A DNA stretch of 6,329 bases from the NCBI GenBank assembly GCA_027621485.1, contig JAQCBG010000034.1:1-6329 (forward strand). The letters run 5' to 3'. How positions within the stretch are numbered: position 1 is the first letter of the stretch; each line of letters starts with the position of its first letter. The stretch is from Pseudomonadota bacterium. Its GTDB lineage: Bacteria > Pseudomonadota > Alphaproteobacteria > Rickettsiales > Midichloriaceae. Shown piece by piece: positions 1 through 4,953 of the stretch. A program made the translations under genes and the position numbers. The notes beneath the pieces were generated by a model that saw only the letters and a list, made by a program, of their open reading frames with translations, was not told the origin of the DNA and did not search any database.

Positions 1-40
1 TAGTATCGCAAAAAAGCAGAACGGTACAGGAATTTACTTC

Positions 41-63
41 AATATTATTCTAAATATTATTCT
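41..63. repeat. Tandem 12-bp direct repeat over the MFS stop codon
   Basis: AATATTATTCT occurs at 41-51 and again at 53-63, separated by one A, giving a 12-bp period. On the minus strand each copy contains GAA TAA in the MFS reading frame, so the last sense codon and stop codon (TAA at 57-59) are duplicated in frame just downstream. It looks like a small slippage duplication. The bases 1-40 beyond it contain no gene I can support. Confidence 0.7.
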
Positions 64-1220
64 TGAAATATCTCTTTTTGTCTCTTTAATAAAAAAATAA
101 ATATACATATAGCAACAGTCATACTAATTAATATATATATACCAAGTGGTATTATTGTTCCATTATGTAATAAACTAACACACCAAAGACCAAAAGATGT
201 TTGTAGTAATCTCACAGCAGTTAAAAGTGCAGCTGTCTTGCCTTTTGCATCCTGGATTAAATTAATCGCCACAGGAAACCCTATATTAATTGGAAACACA
301 ACGCCAAAAGATGAAATTATAATGCATGCAGTAATTAAATAGGGATTTGAGACATTAAGAATGATAATTGGAATTAAGCAAATTAAATGCACAATACAAA
401 TCATTATGCCAAATCTTAAGCATTTGTAATATCCAAAACGCTTTATAATATTTCCACCAAAACCACTAAGAAGCGCAAAAGCAATAGACATAGCGCAAAT
501 ATGAAAACCAAAATCAGATTGCTTCACATTAAAATTATTGACGTATAAAATTGGCGATATACCAGAAAATACCAAATAACATGAAATTATACAACTTAAC
601 GCAATCACAAGTAGCAATACATTTGATGATTTTAGTAGACCCATATAGGAAATCTTTTCTAAAGTATTGCTTTTTGATTTAGATGACGGAATAAAAAGAA
701 AAGAAAAGATAAGCGCAAATACGTTTAATATAAGCAATATAATAAAATTTGCCTTCCAGCCAAAATGAATATTCACATAACTCCCCACAACAGGAGATAG
801 TATTGCTGAAGATGCCATGGCGCTATGCATTATACCTATTAATGAAGATTGCTTTTTCTTCTCTTCATAGACATCAGATATTACAACAGGAGAGAGTACT
901 GATGGCGCAGCAATACCAATGCCCTGAAGCATTCTACCTATAAGTAAAATATAATATTCTTTAGTTGTGAGTACACATATAATACTCCCAATAAGACATA
1001 CTAATAAGCTTACATTGATAATCAACCTCCTATCGTATTTATCACTAAAAGAGCCAACAAATAAAGAGAAAATGCAATATGCAATAAAATTTAAACTCAA
1101 AGTCAATTGCATTGCAAAAGGGGAGATTTGAAATTCACTTTGTATAGAAGGAAAGCTAGGAACAAAAAGTTCAAGCTCACTTGATGCAAAAATCGAAATC
1201 AGTATTATCGCTAAAAACAC
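57..1220 (-). CDS. MFS multidrug efflux transporter, Bcr/CflA-like
   Basis: A 387-residue, strongly hydrophobic protein with about twelve predicted membrane helices (roughly residues 2-20, 38-55, 67-85, 92-114, 127-150, 157-177, 200-220, 236-256, 265-289, 292-312, 328-350, 355-377). MFS signatures are visible: motif A in the loop after helix 2 (GSFSDKYDRR, residues 56-65), motif B in helix 4 (RMLQGIG, 96-102) and a motif C-like SPVVGSYV in helix 5 (142-149). This pattern, with a positively charged loop between the two six-helix halves, fits the proton-driven Bcr/CflA drug exporter branch of the inner membrane; the substrate cannot be read from sequence. The start is GTG at 1218-1220. An in-frame TAG lies four codons upstream and no ATG is available before helix 2, so GTG is the only start that keeps helix 1. 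No Shine-Dalgarno is seen. The gene begins 35 bp after the tRNA-Ile. Asp of the family's usual DMYLP in helix 1 appears as Glu17 (ELFVP). Other MFS subfamilies are possible. Confidence 0.85.
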   Translation of the reverse strand: MFLAIILISIFASSELELFVPSFPSIQSEFQISPFAMQLTLSLNFIAYCIFSLFVGSFSDKYDRRLIINVSLLVCLIGSIICVLTTKEYYILLIGRMLQGIGIAAPSVLSPVVISDVYEEKKKQSSLIGIMHSAMASSAILSPVVGSYVNIHFGWKANFIILLILNVFALIFSFLFIPSSKSKSNTLEKISYMGLLKSSNVLLLVIALSCIISCYLVFSGISPILYVNNFNVKQSDFGFHICAMSIAFALLSGFGGNIIKRFGYYKCLRFGIMICIVHLICLIPIIILNVSNPYLITACIIISSFGVVFPINIGFPVAINLIQDAKGKTAALLTAVRLLQTSFGLWCVSLLHNGTIIPLGIYILISMTVAICIFIFLLKRQKEIFQE

Positions 1221-1236
1221 GTCAACACAAAGCTAG

Positions 1237-1250
1237 AAAATAAAAAAAAA
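1237..1250 (-). terminator. T-rich tract after tRNA-Ile, possible terminator
   Basis: On the minus strand, five bases after the encoded CCA of tRNA-Ile, there is a run of nine T (1242-1250) followed by A and then TTTT (1237-1240). No separate GC-rich hairpin precedes it, but the stable tRNA acceptor and T-arm helices lie directly upstream and could serve as the terminator stem. It may end the rplU-rpmA-tRNA transcript, fully or in part. The alternative is simply AT-rich spacer. The MFS gene starts only 17 bp further on, so partial read-through would be needed unless that gene has its own promoter. Confidence 0.35.
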
Positions 1251-1255
1251 GATAA

Positions 1256-1332
<77 letters not shown>

Positions 1333-1334
1333 AT

Positions 1335-1360
1335 TGACTCTAAATGACTCAAATCATTTA
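1335..1360. repeat. Inverted and direct repeats between rpmA and tRNA-Ile
   Basis: TAAATGA (1341-1347) and TCATTTA (1354-1360) form perfect 7-bp inverted arms around a 6-nt loop. TGACTC also occurs twice, at 1335-1340 and 1345-1350, exactly 10 bp apart. The hairpin is AT-rich and is not followed by a T run on the minus strand, so it is unlikely to be an intrinsic terminator. It could be an RNA-processing site ahead of the tRNA or a protein-binding site, or chance in AT-rich DNA. Confidence 0.4.
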
Positions 1361-1381
1361 CGTTAAATGGATATACTTACC

Positions 1382-1657
1382 CTATATATTTGTATTATTT
1401 TCTAGAATTTTAGGCTCTATATCTATAACAACTTTTTTAGCTGCTCTTCGCATTCTCACAAAGCCATTTACAGTTGCAAATATTGTATGATCCTTTCCTA
1501 TGCCAGAATTATTTCCGGAATAAAATTTCGTACCACGTTGCCTTACAATAATAGTACCAGAATTCACATATTGACCATCAGACCGCTTTAAACCGAGTCT
1601 CCTACCCCTTGAATCTCTTCCATTTTTCGAACTACCACCAGCTTTCTTTTTTGCCAT
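1382..1657 (-). CDS. rpmA: 50S ribosomal protein L27
   Basis: Bacterial L27 of the large ribosomal subunit, 91 residues. Its flexible N-terminus reaches the peptidyl-transferase centre and helps position the tRNA acceptor ends. The sequence shows the family hallmarks: [16 protein letters not shown] at the N-terminus, then [20 protein letters not shown] (residues 37-49) and [10 protein letters not shown] (52-61), followed by the basic segment RMRRAAKK. The ATG start (1655-1657) gives the processed-type N-terminus directly, with no Firmicutes-style cleavable extension. The C-terminus (about residues 78-91) is a short Asn-rich extension beyond the conserved fold. It lies 32 bp downstream of rplU, the usual L21-L27 pair. 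The gene that commonly follows in bacteria, obgE, is not present; tRNA-Ile comes next. No Shine-Dalgarno is visible before the ATG. Confidence 0.97.
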   Translation of the reverse strand: MAKKKAGGSSKNGRDSRGRRLGLKRSDGQYVNSGTIIVRQRGTKFYSGNNSGIGKDHTIFATVNGFVRMRRAAKKVVIDIEPKILENNTNI

Positions 1658-1689
1658 AATTTATAATACCAAAAATATCTAGAAATACT

Positions 1690-2004
1690 TTACATTGTAA
1701 TTGTTTTAATACGAAGCACTGTAATATCATGCCTATATCCATTCTTCTTGCGAGAATTATGACGCCTTCTCTTTTTAAAAATTATTACTTTTTTATCTTT
1801 TTTTTGCTCAAGTACCTCTGCAGTTACTTTTAATGTAGGGGATTTTTCTCCAAACACTATCCCTTTATCATTTATTCCATGAACAGCAAGAACTCTACCT
1901 ATATCAACAATAGAGCCAATATCTGCATCTATCTTATTCACTTTAATTACATTATTTTCCGCAACTCTGTATTGCCTACTGCCAGATTCAATAATCGCAA
2001 ACAT
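1690..2004 (-). CDS. rplU: 50S ribosomal protein L21
   Basis: Bacterial L21, a 23S rRNA-binding protein of the large subunit, 104 residues, the normal length for the family. The N-terminus MFAIIESGSRQYRV corresponds to the family's MYAVIxxGGKQYRV, with GG-K changed to GS-R. A mid-segment carries the IVFGEKSP-type beta-strand region (about residues 49-56). The C-terminal half holds the L21 signature: VIIFKKRRRHNSRKKNGYRHDITVLRI, residues 73-99, very basic for rRNA contact. It is the first gene of the rplU-rpmA pair and is preceded by a 147-bp gap with a candidate sigma-70 promoter. The ATG (2002-2004) matches the family start. Upstream sequence has only a weak purine run (GAAAAGAA), not a clear Shine-Dalgarno. 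Confidence 0.97.
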   Translation of the reverse strand: MFAIIESGSRQYRVAENNVIKVNKIDADIGSIVDIGRVLAVHGINDKGIVFGEKSPTLKVTAEVLEQKKDKKVIIFKKRRRHNSRKKNGYRHDITVLRIKTITM

Positions 2005-2072
2005 ACTAAAATTCTTTTCAATATTTTAAGTTTGCATATTGCGCACTACAAGCAACAATACACAAGCCATCT

Positions 2073-2101
2073 GTTGTAGAAAAGAGAGAGTAAAAAGTCA
2101 A
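2073..2101 (-). promoter_or_regulatory. Candidate sigma-70 promoter for rplU-rpmA
   Basis: On the minus strand, TTGACT (2096-2101, five of six matches to the -35 consensus) is followed after 17 bp by TACAAC (2073-2078, four of six matches to the -10). Transcription would start near 2066, giving a leader of about 60 nt before the rplU ATG. The same -35 hexamer occurs in the trcR candidate promoter. No clear terminator hairpin is visible between the glmM stop and this site, so some read-through from glmM is possible. The call rests on consensus matching only. Confidence 0.45.
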
Positions 2102-2151
2102 TAATAAAAAGCATCAATATATTAGAAATTCAAATAATTCCAGACATCATA

Positions 2152-3510
2152 TCATGTATTCTGAAAACATTCTAAAACCTCATCTCTAAGTCGCTCCAAT
2201 CTTGAGTTGGTATTCACATGTTTTTTAATCTCAAGCAATATACGAATCACCTTTTCTGTTCCAGATTTTCTGATTAAAAATCTTACATCTGGATTCTTCT
2301 CTTTTAAAGAATTTAATCTTTCTTGCGTAACTTTATTTGCTGTTGGGTCTTCATTATTGTTATATCTATAATTGTATTGAATCTCTGGATACAATCTAAA
2401 ACATCTAAATATATCACTTGCAACCTTTCCAGGTTGATTGACTATAGAGAGTATTTTGCACGCACTAATAATTCCGTCACTTATAAAAGAATGATCTCCA
2501 AAAATTATATGACCAGATCGCTCTGCCCCTAAATTGCACCCTATCTCTTGCATCAATTTAGCAACATTTTTATCACCAATCTTTGAGTAATATACCTTAA
2601 TATCATTTTGATTTAGAAAATCTTCTAATGCAGAGTTAGACGCTTCAGTAATTACAATACCACCTTTAAGAAGATTTGTTTTTTTCATGTGAAGCGCTAT
2701 TGTTGCAATTACATGATCCATAGAAACCAAAACCCCACACTCATCACAAACAGAAACTCTATCTGCATCGCCATCAAGCGCAATTCCTATATCAAAACCC
2801 ATAAAGAGAACTTGAGTTTGAAGCAACTTCATTGCGGTAGAGCCACATTCTTCATTTATATTAAATCCATCTGGAGAGCATGCGATACTTCTTAATTCAA
2901 CATTTACACTCTCTAGTATAGCATGCTGAGCAATTTTATAACCAGCTCCATTTGCAGCATCAAGCACTACATTCATTCTAGATGATTGCCTAGATGATGC
3001 AAAATCCTTGATATAATCTAAATAACTTGAATAGGAACTTGAAGATTCATTTAAAATACTACCTAGCATATCTGATTTCACAAGATGAGTATTTAAATCA
3101 CTTTTTTTTATAAAATCCCATAAATCTTGCTCATCTTGATTTGAGATTTTTAAGCCCAGCTTATCGAAAATTTTAAGCCCATTATCTTGATATAAATTGT
3201 GAGAAGCGGAAATCATAATACCATATTCAGCGCGCATCTTACGCACAAGAAAAGAAACTGCTGCAGTTGGTAAAATACCAGATAAAATCACATCTACTCC
3301 AACAGACGCAATACCAGATAAAAGTAATGATTCAAGTAAATTAGATGATATTCTAGTATCTTTTGCAATTACTATCTTTGGCTTACTACAATCAGACCCC
3401 TTAGATTTTATGGCAAAAATGCCAATTGCCATCGCAAATTTTAAAATTAAATCTGGTAGCATAGGACTCTCATTAAATGGCCCTCGTATTCCATCTGTAC
3501 TAAATGCCAT
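2152..3510 (-). CDS. glmM: Phosphoglucosamine mutase GlmM
   Basis: A cytoplasmic alpha-D-phosphohexomutase, 452 residues, matching the usual GlmM length of about 445-450. It interconverts glucosamine-6-phosphate and glucosamine-1-phosphate, the step before GlmU on the route to UDP-GlcNAc for peptidoglycan and lipopolysaccharide. All four active-site elements are visible: the phosphoserine loop SASHN..DNGLK (residues 101-113, catalytic Ser103), the Mg2+ site DGDADR (246-251), the sugar-binding ERSGH (330-334) and the C-terminal phosphate-binding loop RKSGTE (414-419). The N-terminal FSTDGIRG (3-10) is the GlmM form of the family's FGTDGIRG. Oddities are HNL where HNP is usual in the catalytic loop, and RKSGTEK where RPSGTEP is usual. 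GlmM is favoured over phosphomannomutase by the N-terminal motif and length. The gene follows nfu by 23 bp and probably shares its transcript. No Shine-Dalgarno is seen before the ATG. Confidence 0.93.
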   Translation of the reverse strand: MAFSTDGIRGPFNESPMLPDLILKFAMAIGIFAIKSKGSDCSKPKIVIAKDTRISSNLLESLLLSGIASVGVDVILSGILPTAAVSFLVRKMRAEYGIMISASHNLYQDNGLKIFDKLGLKISNQDEQDLWDFIKKSDLNTHLVKSDMLGSILNESSSSYSSYLDYIKDFASSRQSSRMNVVLDAANGAGYKIAQHAILESVNVELRSIACSPDGFNINEECGSTAMKLLQTQVLFMGFDIGIALDGDADRVSVCDECGVLVSMDHVIATIALHMKKTNLLKGGIVITEASNSALEDFLNQNDIKVYYSKIGDKNVAKLMQEIGCNLGAERSGHIIFGDHSFISDGIISACKILSIVNQPGKVASDIFRCFRLYPEIQYNYRYNNNEDPTANKVTQERLNSLKEKNPDVRFLIRKSGTEKVIRILLEIKKHVNTNSRLERLRDEVLECFQNT

Positions 3511-3533
3511 TTAAATAACGCAATATAAATTTA

Positions 3534-4091
3534 CTAATTTATAGATCGCACTTCTTTAACCTCTGGTATATAATATTGCAGCATATTTTCAACGCCAGAT
3601 TTTAATGTCAACAGAGAACTTGGACATCCAGAGCACGCACCATGCATTTCAAGATATACAACTCCATCTTCAAAATCATGAAATGTAATATCTCCCCCAT
3701 CCTGCGCAACAGCTGGCCTTACTTTCTCATCAATAAGTGCTTTTATTTTATTTATAGTTGAATCTTCATCGTATATCTTGTTGCTGGTCTCTTTGTTTAA
3801 TTTCGCCTTTAAAATAATTGCATCTCCTGTAGCAATGTGATCTACAATAGCTGCAATTACTAAAGTCTTTAATATATCCCAATTTGCCTCTTGAGATTTA
3901 GTAACTGTAATAAAATCATCACCAAGCATAATAGATACAACCCCACTTATGTCCATCAAAGACTCAACAAGAGGCGATAAACTCATATCATCGCCTTCTT
4001 TAAAACTTAAAGTACCTTCACTATAAACTGGAATTCCAGGTATAAACTTTAAGCTATTTGGATTAGGGGTATGTTTTGTAGTAATAAACAT
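3534..4091 (-). CDS. Nfu-type iron-sulfur cluster carrier (NifU family)
   Basis: A 185-residue two-domain protein. Residues 1-90 form the Nfu N-terminal domain, recognised by TKHTPNPNSLKFIPG (5-19) and by the GVVSIMLGDDFITVTK segment (50-65). Residues 112-185 form the NifU C-terminal domain, with the signature VRPAVAQDGGDI (124-135) and the cluster-binding CSGC (Cys153 and Cys156) in GACSGCPSS. The pair of cysteines lets a dimer hold a [4Fe-4S] cluster for delivery to client enzymes. The arrangement is that of mitochondrial NFU1 and its alphaproteobacterial relatives, rather than E. coli NfuA, whose N-terminal domain is a degenerate A-type scaffold. Known clients of the family include lipoate synthase and respiratory complexes; none can be inferred specifically here. 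The start codon ATG (4089-4091) gives the normal N-terminus. It lies 25 bp after the trcR-like gene and 23 bp before glmM, suggesting one operon. Confidence 0.93.
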   Translation of the reverse strand: MFITTKHTPNPNSLKFIPGIPVYSEGTLSFKEGDDMSLSPLVESLMDISGVVSIMLGDDFITVTKSQEANWDILKTLVIAAIVDHIATGDAIILKAKLNKETSNKIYDEDSTINKIKALIDEKVRPAVAQDGGDITFHDFEDGVVYLEMHGACSGCPSSLLTLKSGVENMLQYYIPEVKEVRSIN

Positions 4092-4116
4092 CTTAAATCT
4101 ATTTTAAATATTTATT

Positions 4117-4713
4117 TCAAATCTCATTTATTTCATATTCTTGATTTGGCTCATCAAGATTTATATCACTTTTTTTTACACCTTTCTTGAATTCTAAGGC
4201 CCTTGCTTTTTCACAAAGATCATCTAATTCCTTTTGCGTACAAAGCCCAAGCATTATAGGATCTTTAGATTTAATATTTTCAATATCCCAGTGAGTCTTA
4301 TCTTTTATTGACTCAACAGTTACTTTTGTTGTTCCAATAAGCTTTACTATCTGAGATACACTTAATTCAGGGCAATTTTCTATCAGCCATGCTATCCCAT
4401 CTGGTTTGCTTTGCCTTCTTGCAATTGGAGTATATTTACTCTTAGATTTTGTTGTTAATTTTGCAAATTTTATTGCTTTATCAGAAAGTCTTAATTTAAG
4501 ATTTTTATCTCTTTCGCATCTTTCTATCTCTGCAGCAGAAAGCTGAGAGCTAATAACAGGATCAATAGGCTTGATGTTTTGCGCAACATCACCATCTGCT
4601 ATGCCCTGCACCTCAGTAATATGCAGACCACAAAAATCTGCAATTTGCTCAAAAGTAATAGATGTGTGCTCAATAAGCCAAGCTGCTGTGGCTTTAGGCA
4701 TTAATGGTAACAT
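4117..4713 (-). CDS. DUF1013 / TrcR-type cell-cycle transcriptional regulator
   Basis: A 198-residue protein that I recognise as the alphaproteobacterial DUF1013 family, named TrcR (cell cycle transcriptional regulator) in Caulobacter-type annotation. Family phrases are clear: PLMPKATAAWLIEHTSITFEQIADFCGLH, spread over residues 3-31; YTPIARRQSKPDGIAWL (94-110); LIGTTK (125-130); and DPIMLGLCTQKELD (151-164). Two related helix-turn-helix-like units are visible, about 11-65 and 108-168, each running WLIE, a helical stretch, an IK..DP turn and a Q/L..-E-L/I helix. The linker (66-107) is basic, and the C-terminal tail (about 175-198) is acidic and poorly conserved. It is probably a DNA-binding regulator; targets cannot be read from the sequence. 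The ATG at 4711-4713 fits the family's start a few residues before PLMPKATA; Met5 is an alternative. It is first in the apparent trcR-nfu-glmM operon and divergent from gltX. Confidence 0.9.
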   Translation of the reverse strand: MLPLMPKATAAWLIEHTSITFEQIADFCGLHITEVQGIADGDVAQNIKPIDPVISSQLSAAEIERCERDKNLKLRLSDKAIKFAKLTTKSKSKYTPIARRQSKPDGIAWLIENCPELSVSQIVKLIGTTKVTVESIKDKTHWDIENIKSKDPIMLGLCTQKELDDLCEKARALEFKKGVKKSDINLDEPNQEYEINEI

Positions 4714-4743
4714 ATTTTTAAGAATTTATTCAGTGAAAGTTGC

Positions 4744-4769
4744 ATGATGCTATATCAATTACGCATCAT
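4744..4769. promoter_or_regulatory. Inverted repeat overlapping the trcR promoter, possible operator
   Basis: ATGATGC (4744-4750) and GCATCAT (4763-4769) are perfect 7-bp inverted arms around a 12-bp spacer. The left arm covers most of the candidate -10 hexamer (4747-4752), and the right arm abuts the -35 hexamer (4770-4775). The half-sites are 19 bp apart centre to centre, close to two helical turns. A bound dimeric regulator would block the promoter. An RNA hairpin role is unlikely because the repeat lies at and upstream of the predicted start point. Confidence 0.45.
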
Positions 4770-4775
4770 AGTCAA
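4747..4775 (-). promoter_or_regulatory. Candidate sigma-70 promoter for the trcR-nfu-glmM operon
   Basis: On the minus strand TTGACT (4770-4775, five of six) is followed after exactly 17 bp by TAGCAT (4747-4752, four of six, keeping the key T-A at the start and T at the end). Transcription would begin near 4740, leaving a leader of about 27 nt before the ATG at 4713. The -10 and spacer coincide with the inverted repeat at 4744-4769. The leader has no clear Shine-Dalgarno. The call rests on consensus matching only. Confidence 0.5.
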
Positions 4776-4793
4776 TGAGATGAGATTATCGCT

Positions 4794-4813
4794 ATATCTG
4801 AAATTTCTGATAT
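4794..4813. promoter_or_regulatory. 20-bp near-perfect palindrome in the divergent region
   Basis: ATATCTGAAATTTCTGATAT pairs with itself at nine of ten positions; only the T4799/T4808 pair breaks symmetry. It lies 18 bp upstream of the trcR candidate -35 and 43 bp upstream of the gltX candidate -35, a place where a dimeric activator or repressor could act on both genes. No T run follows on either strand, which argues against a terminator. Chance in AT-rich DNA is possible, but the C/G pairs inside the arms make it better than an A/T-only palindrome. Confidence 0.4.
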
Positions 4814-4856
4814 GTGGAAGAAATTTTAAATACTCATTTTTATATATAACCTTGAA

Positions 4857-4885
4857 TTGATTATTACAGATCCATGTAATACAAT
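4857..4885 (+). promoter_or_regulatory. Candidate sigma-70 promoter for gltX
   Basis: TTGATT (4857-4862, four of six) and TACAAT (4880-4885, five of six) are separated by 17 bp; transcription would begin near 4892, leaving a leader of about 62 nt. An overlapping pair with the same spacing, TTGAAT (4852-4857) and TGTAAT (4875-4880), is a weaker alternative. A perfect TATAAT at 4904-4909 nearer the gene lacks a good -35 at 16-18 bp. Which one is used cannot be decided from sequence. Confidence 0.45.
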
Positions 4886-4953
4886 CCAAAACCATTTATC
4901 ATTTATAATTTAAATGTTTTTATTAAAAATTTTTGAGACGAAAACTATAAGAA

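Larger units (their letters stand above)
4714..4953. other. Divergent intergenic region between trcR and gltX
   Basis: A 240-bp non-coding stretch shared by the two diverging transcription units. It contains the two candidate promoters, the 7-bp-arm inverted repeat and the 20-bp palindrome listed separately. I see no riboswitch-like structure, no small gene with a recognisable product and no GC-rich terminator hairpin. The part nearest gltX (about 4890-4953) is almost pure A/T leader. Confidence 0.7.

Noticed and set aside
1..100. Open plus-strand frame at the left edge (positions 2-100) and another ending at 51-53, possibly the tail of a gene running in from outside the window.
   Set aside because: The frames are short, have no recognisable domain, and the longer one would overlap the MFS 3' end by more than 40 bp. 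There is too little sequence to tell from chance.
749..943. A 64-codon open frame on the plus strand inside the MFS gene.
   Set aside because: It is antisense to a clear membrane-protein gene, has no recognisable domain and looks like a frame shadow.
1220..1225. TTGACG on the minus strand at the MFS start, as a -35 for that gene.
   Set aside because: The matching -10 would lie inside the coding region, after the start codon, and the sequence at 17-bp spacing is a poor match.
2046..2079. Inverted repeat CTACAA...TTGTAG between glmM and rplU.
   Set aside because: Six-bp arms with a 22-nt loop and AT-rich content are too weak for a terminator or L21 leader structure; the right arm largely coincides with the proposed -10.
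1879..2895. Short plus-strand open frames at 1879-2079, 2323-2532 and 2689-2895.
   Set aside because: They lie opposite rplU and glmM, have low-complexity or unrelated composition and no family motifs; the opposite-strand genes explain the sequence.
4714..4953. Possible T-box or other amino-acid-responsive leader ahead of gltX.
   Set aside because: The leader is nearly all A/T, shows no specifier-loop or antiterminator pattern, and T-boxes are not expected in Alphaproteobacteria.
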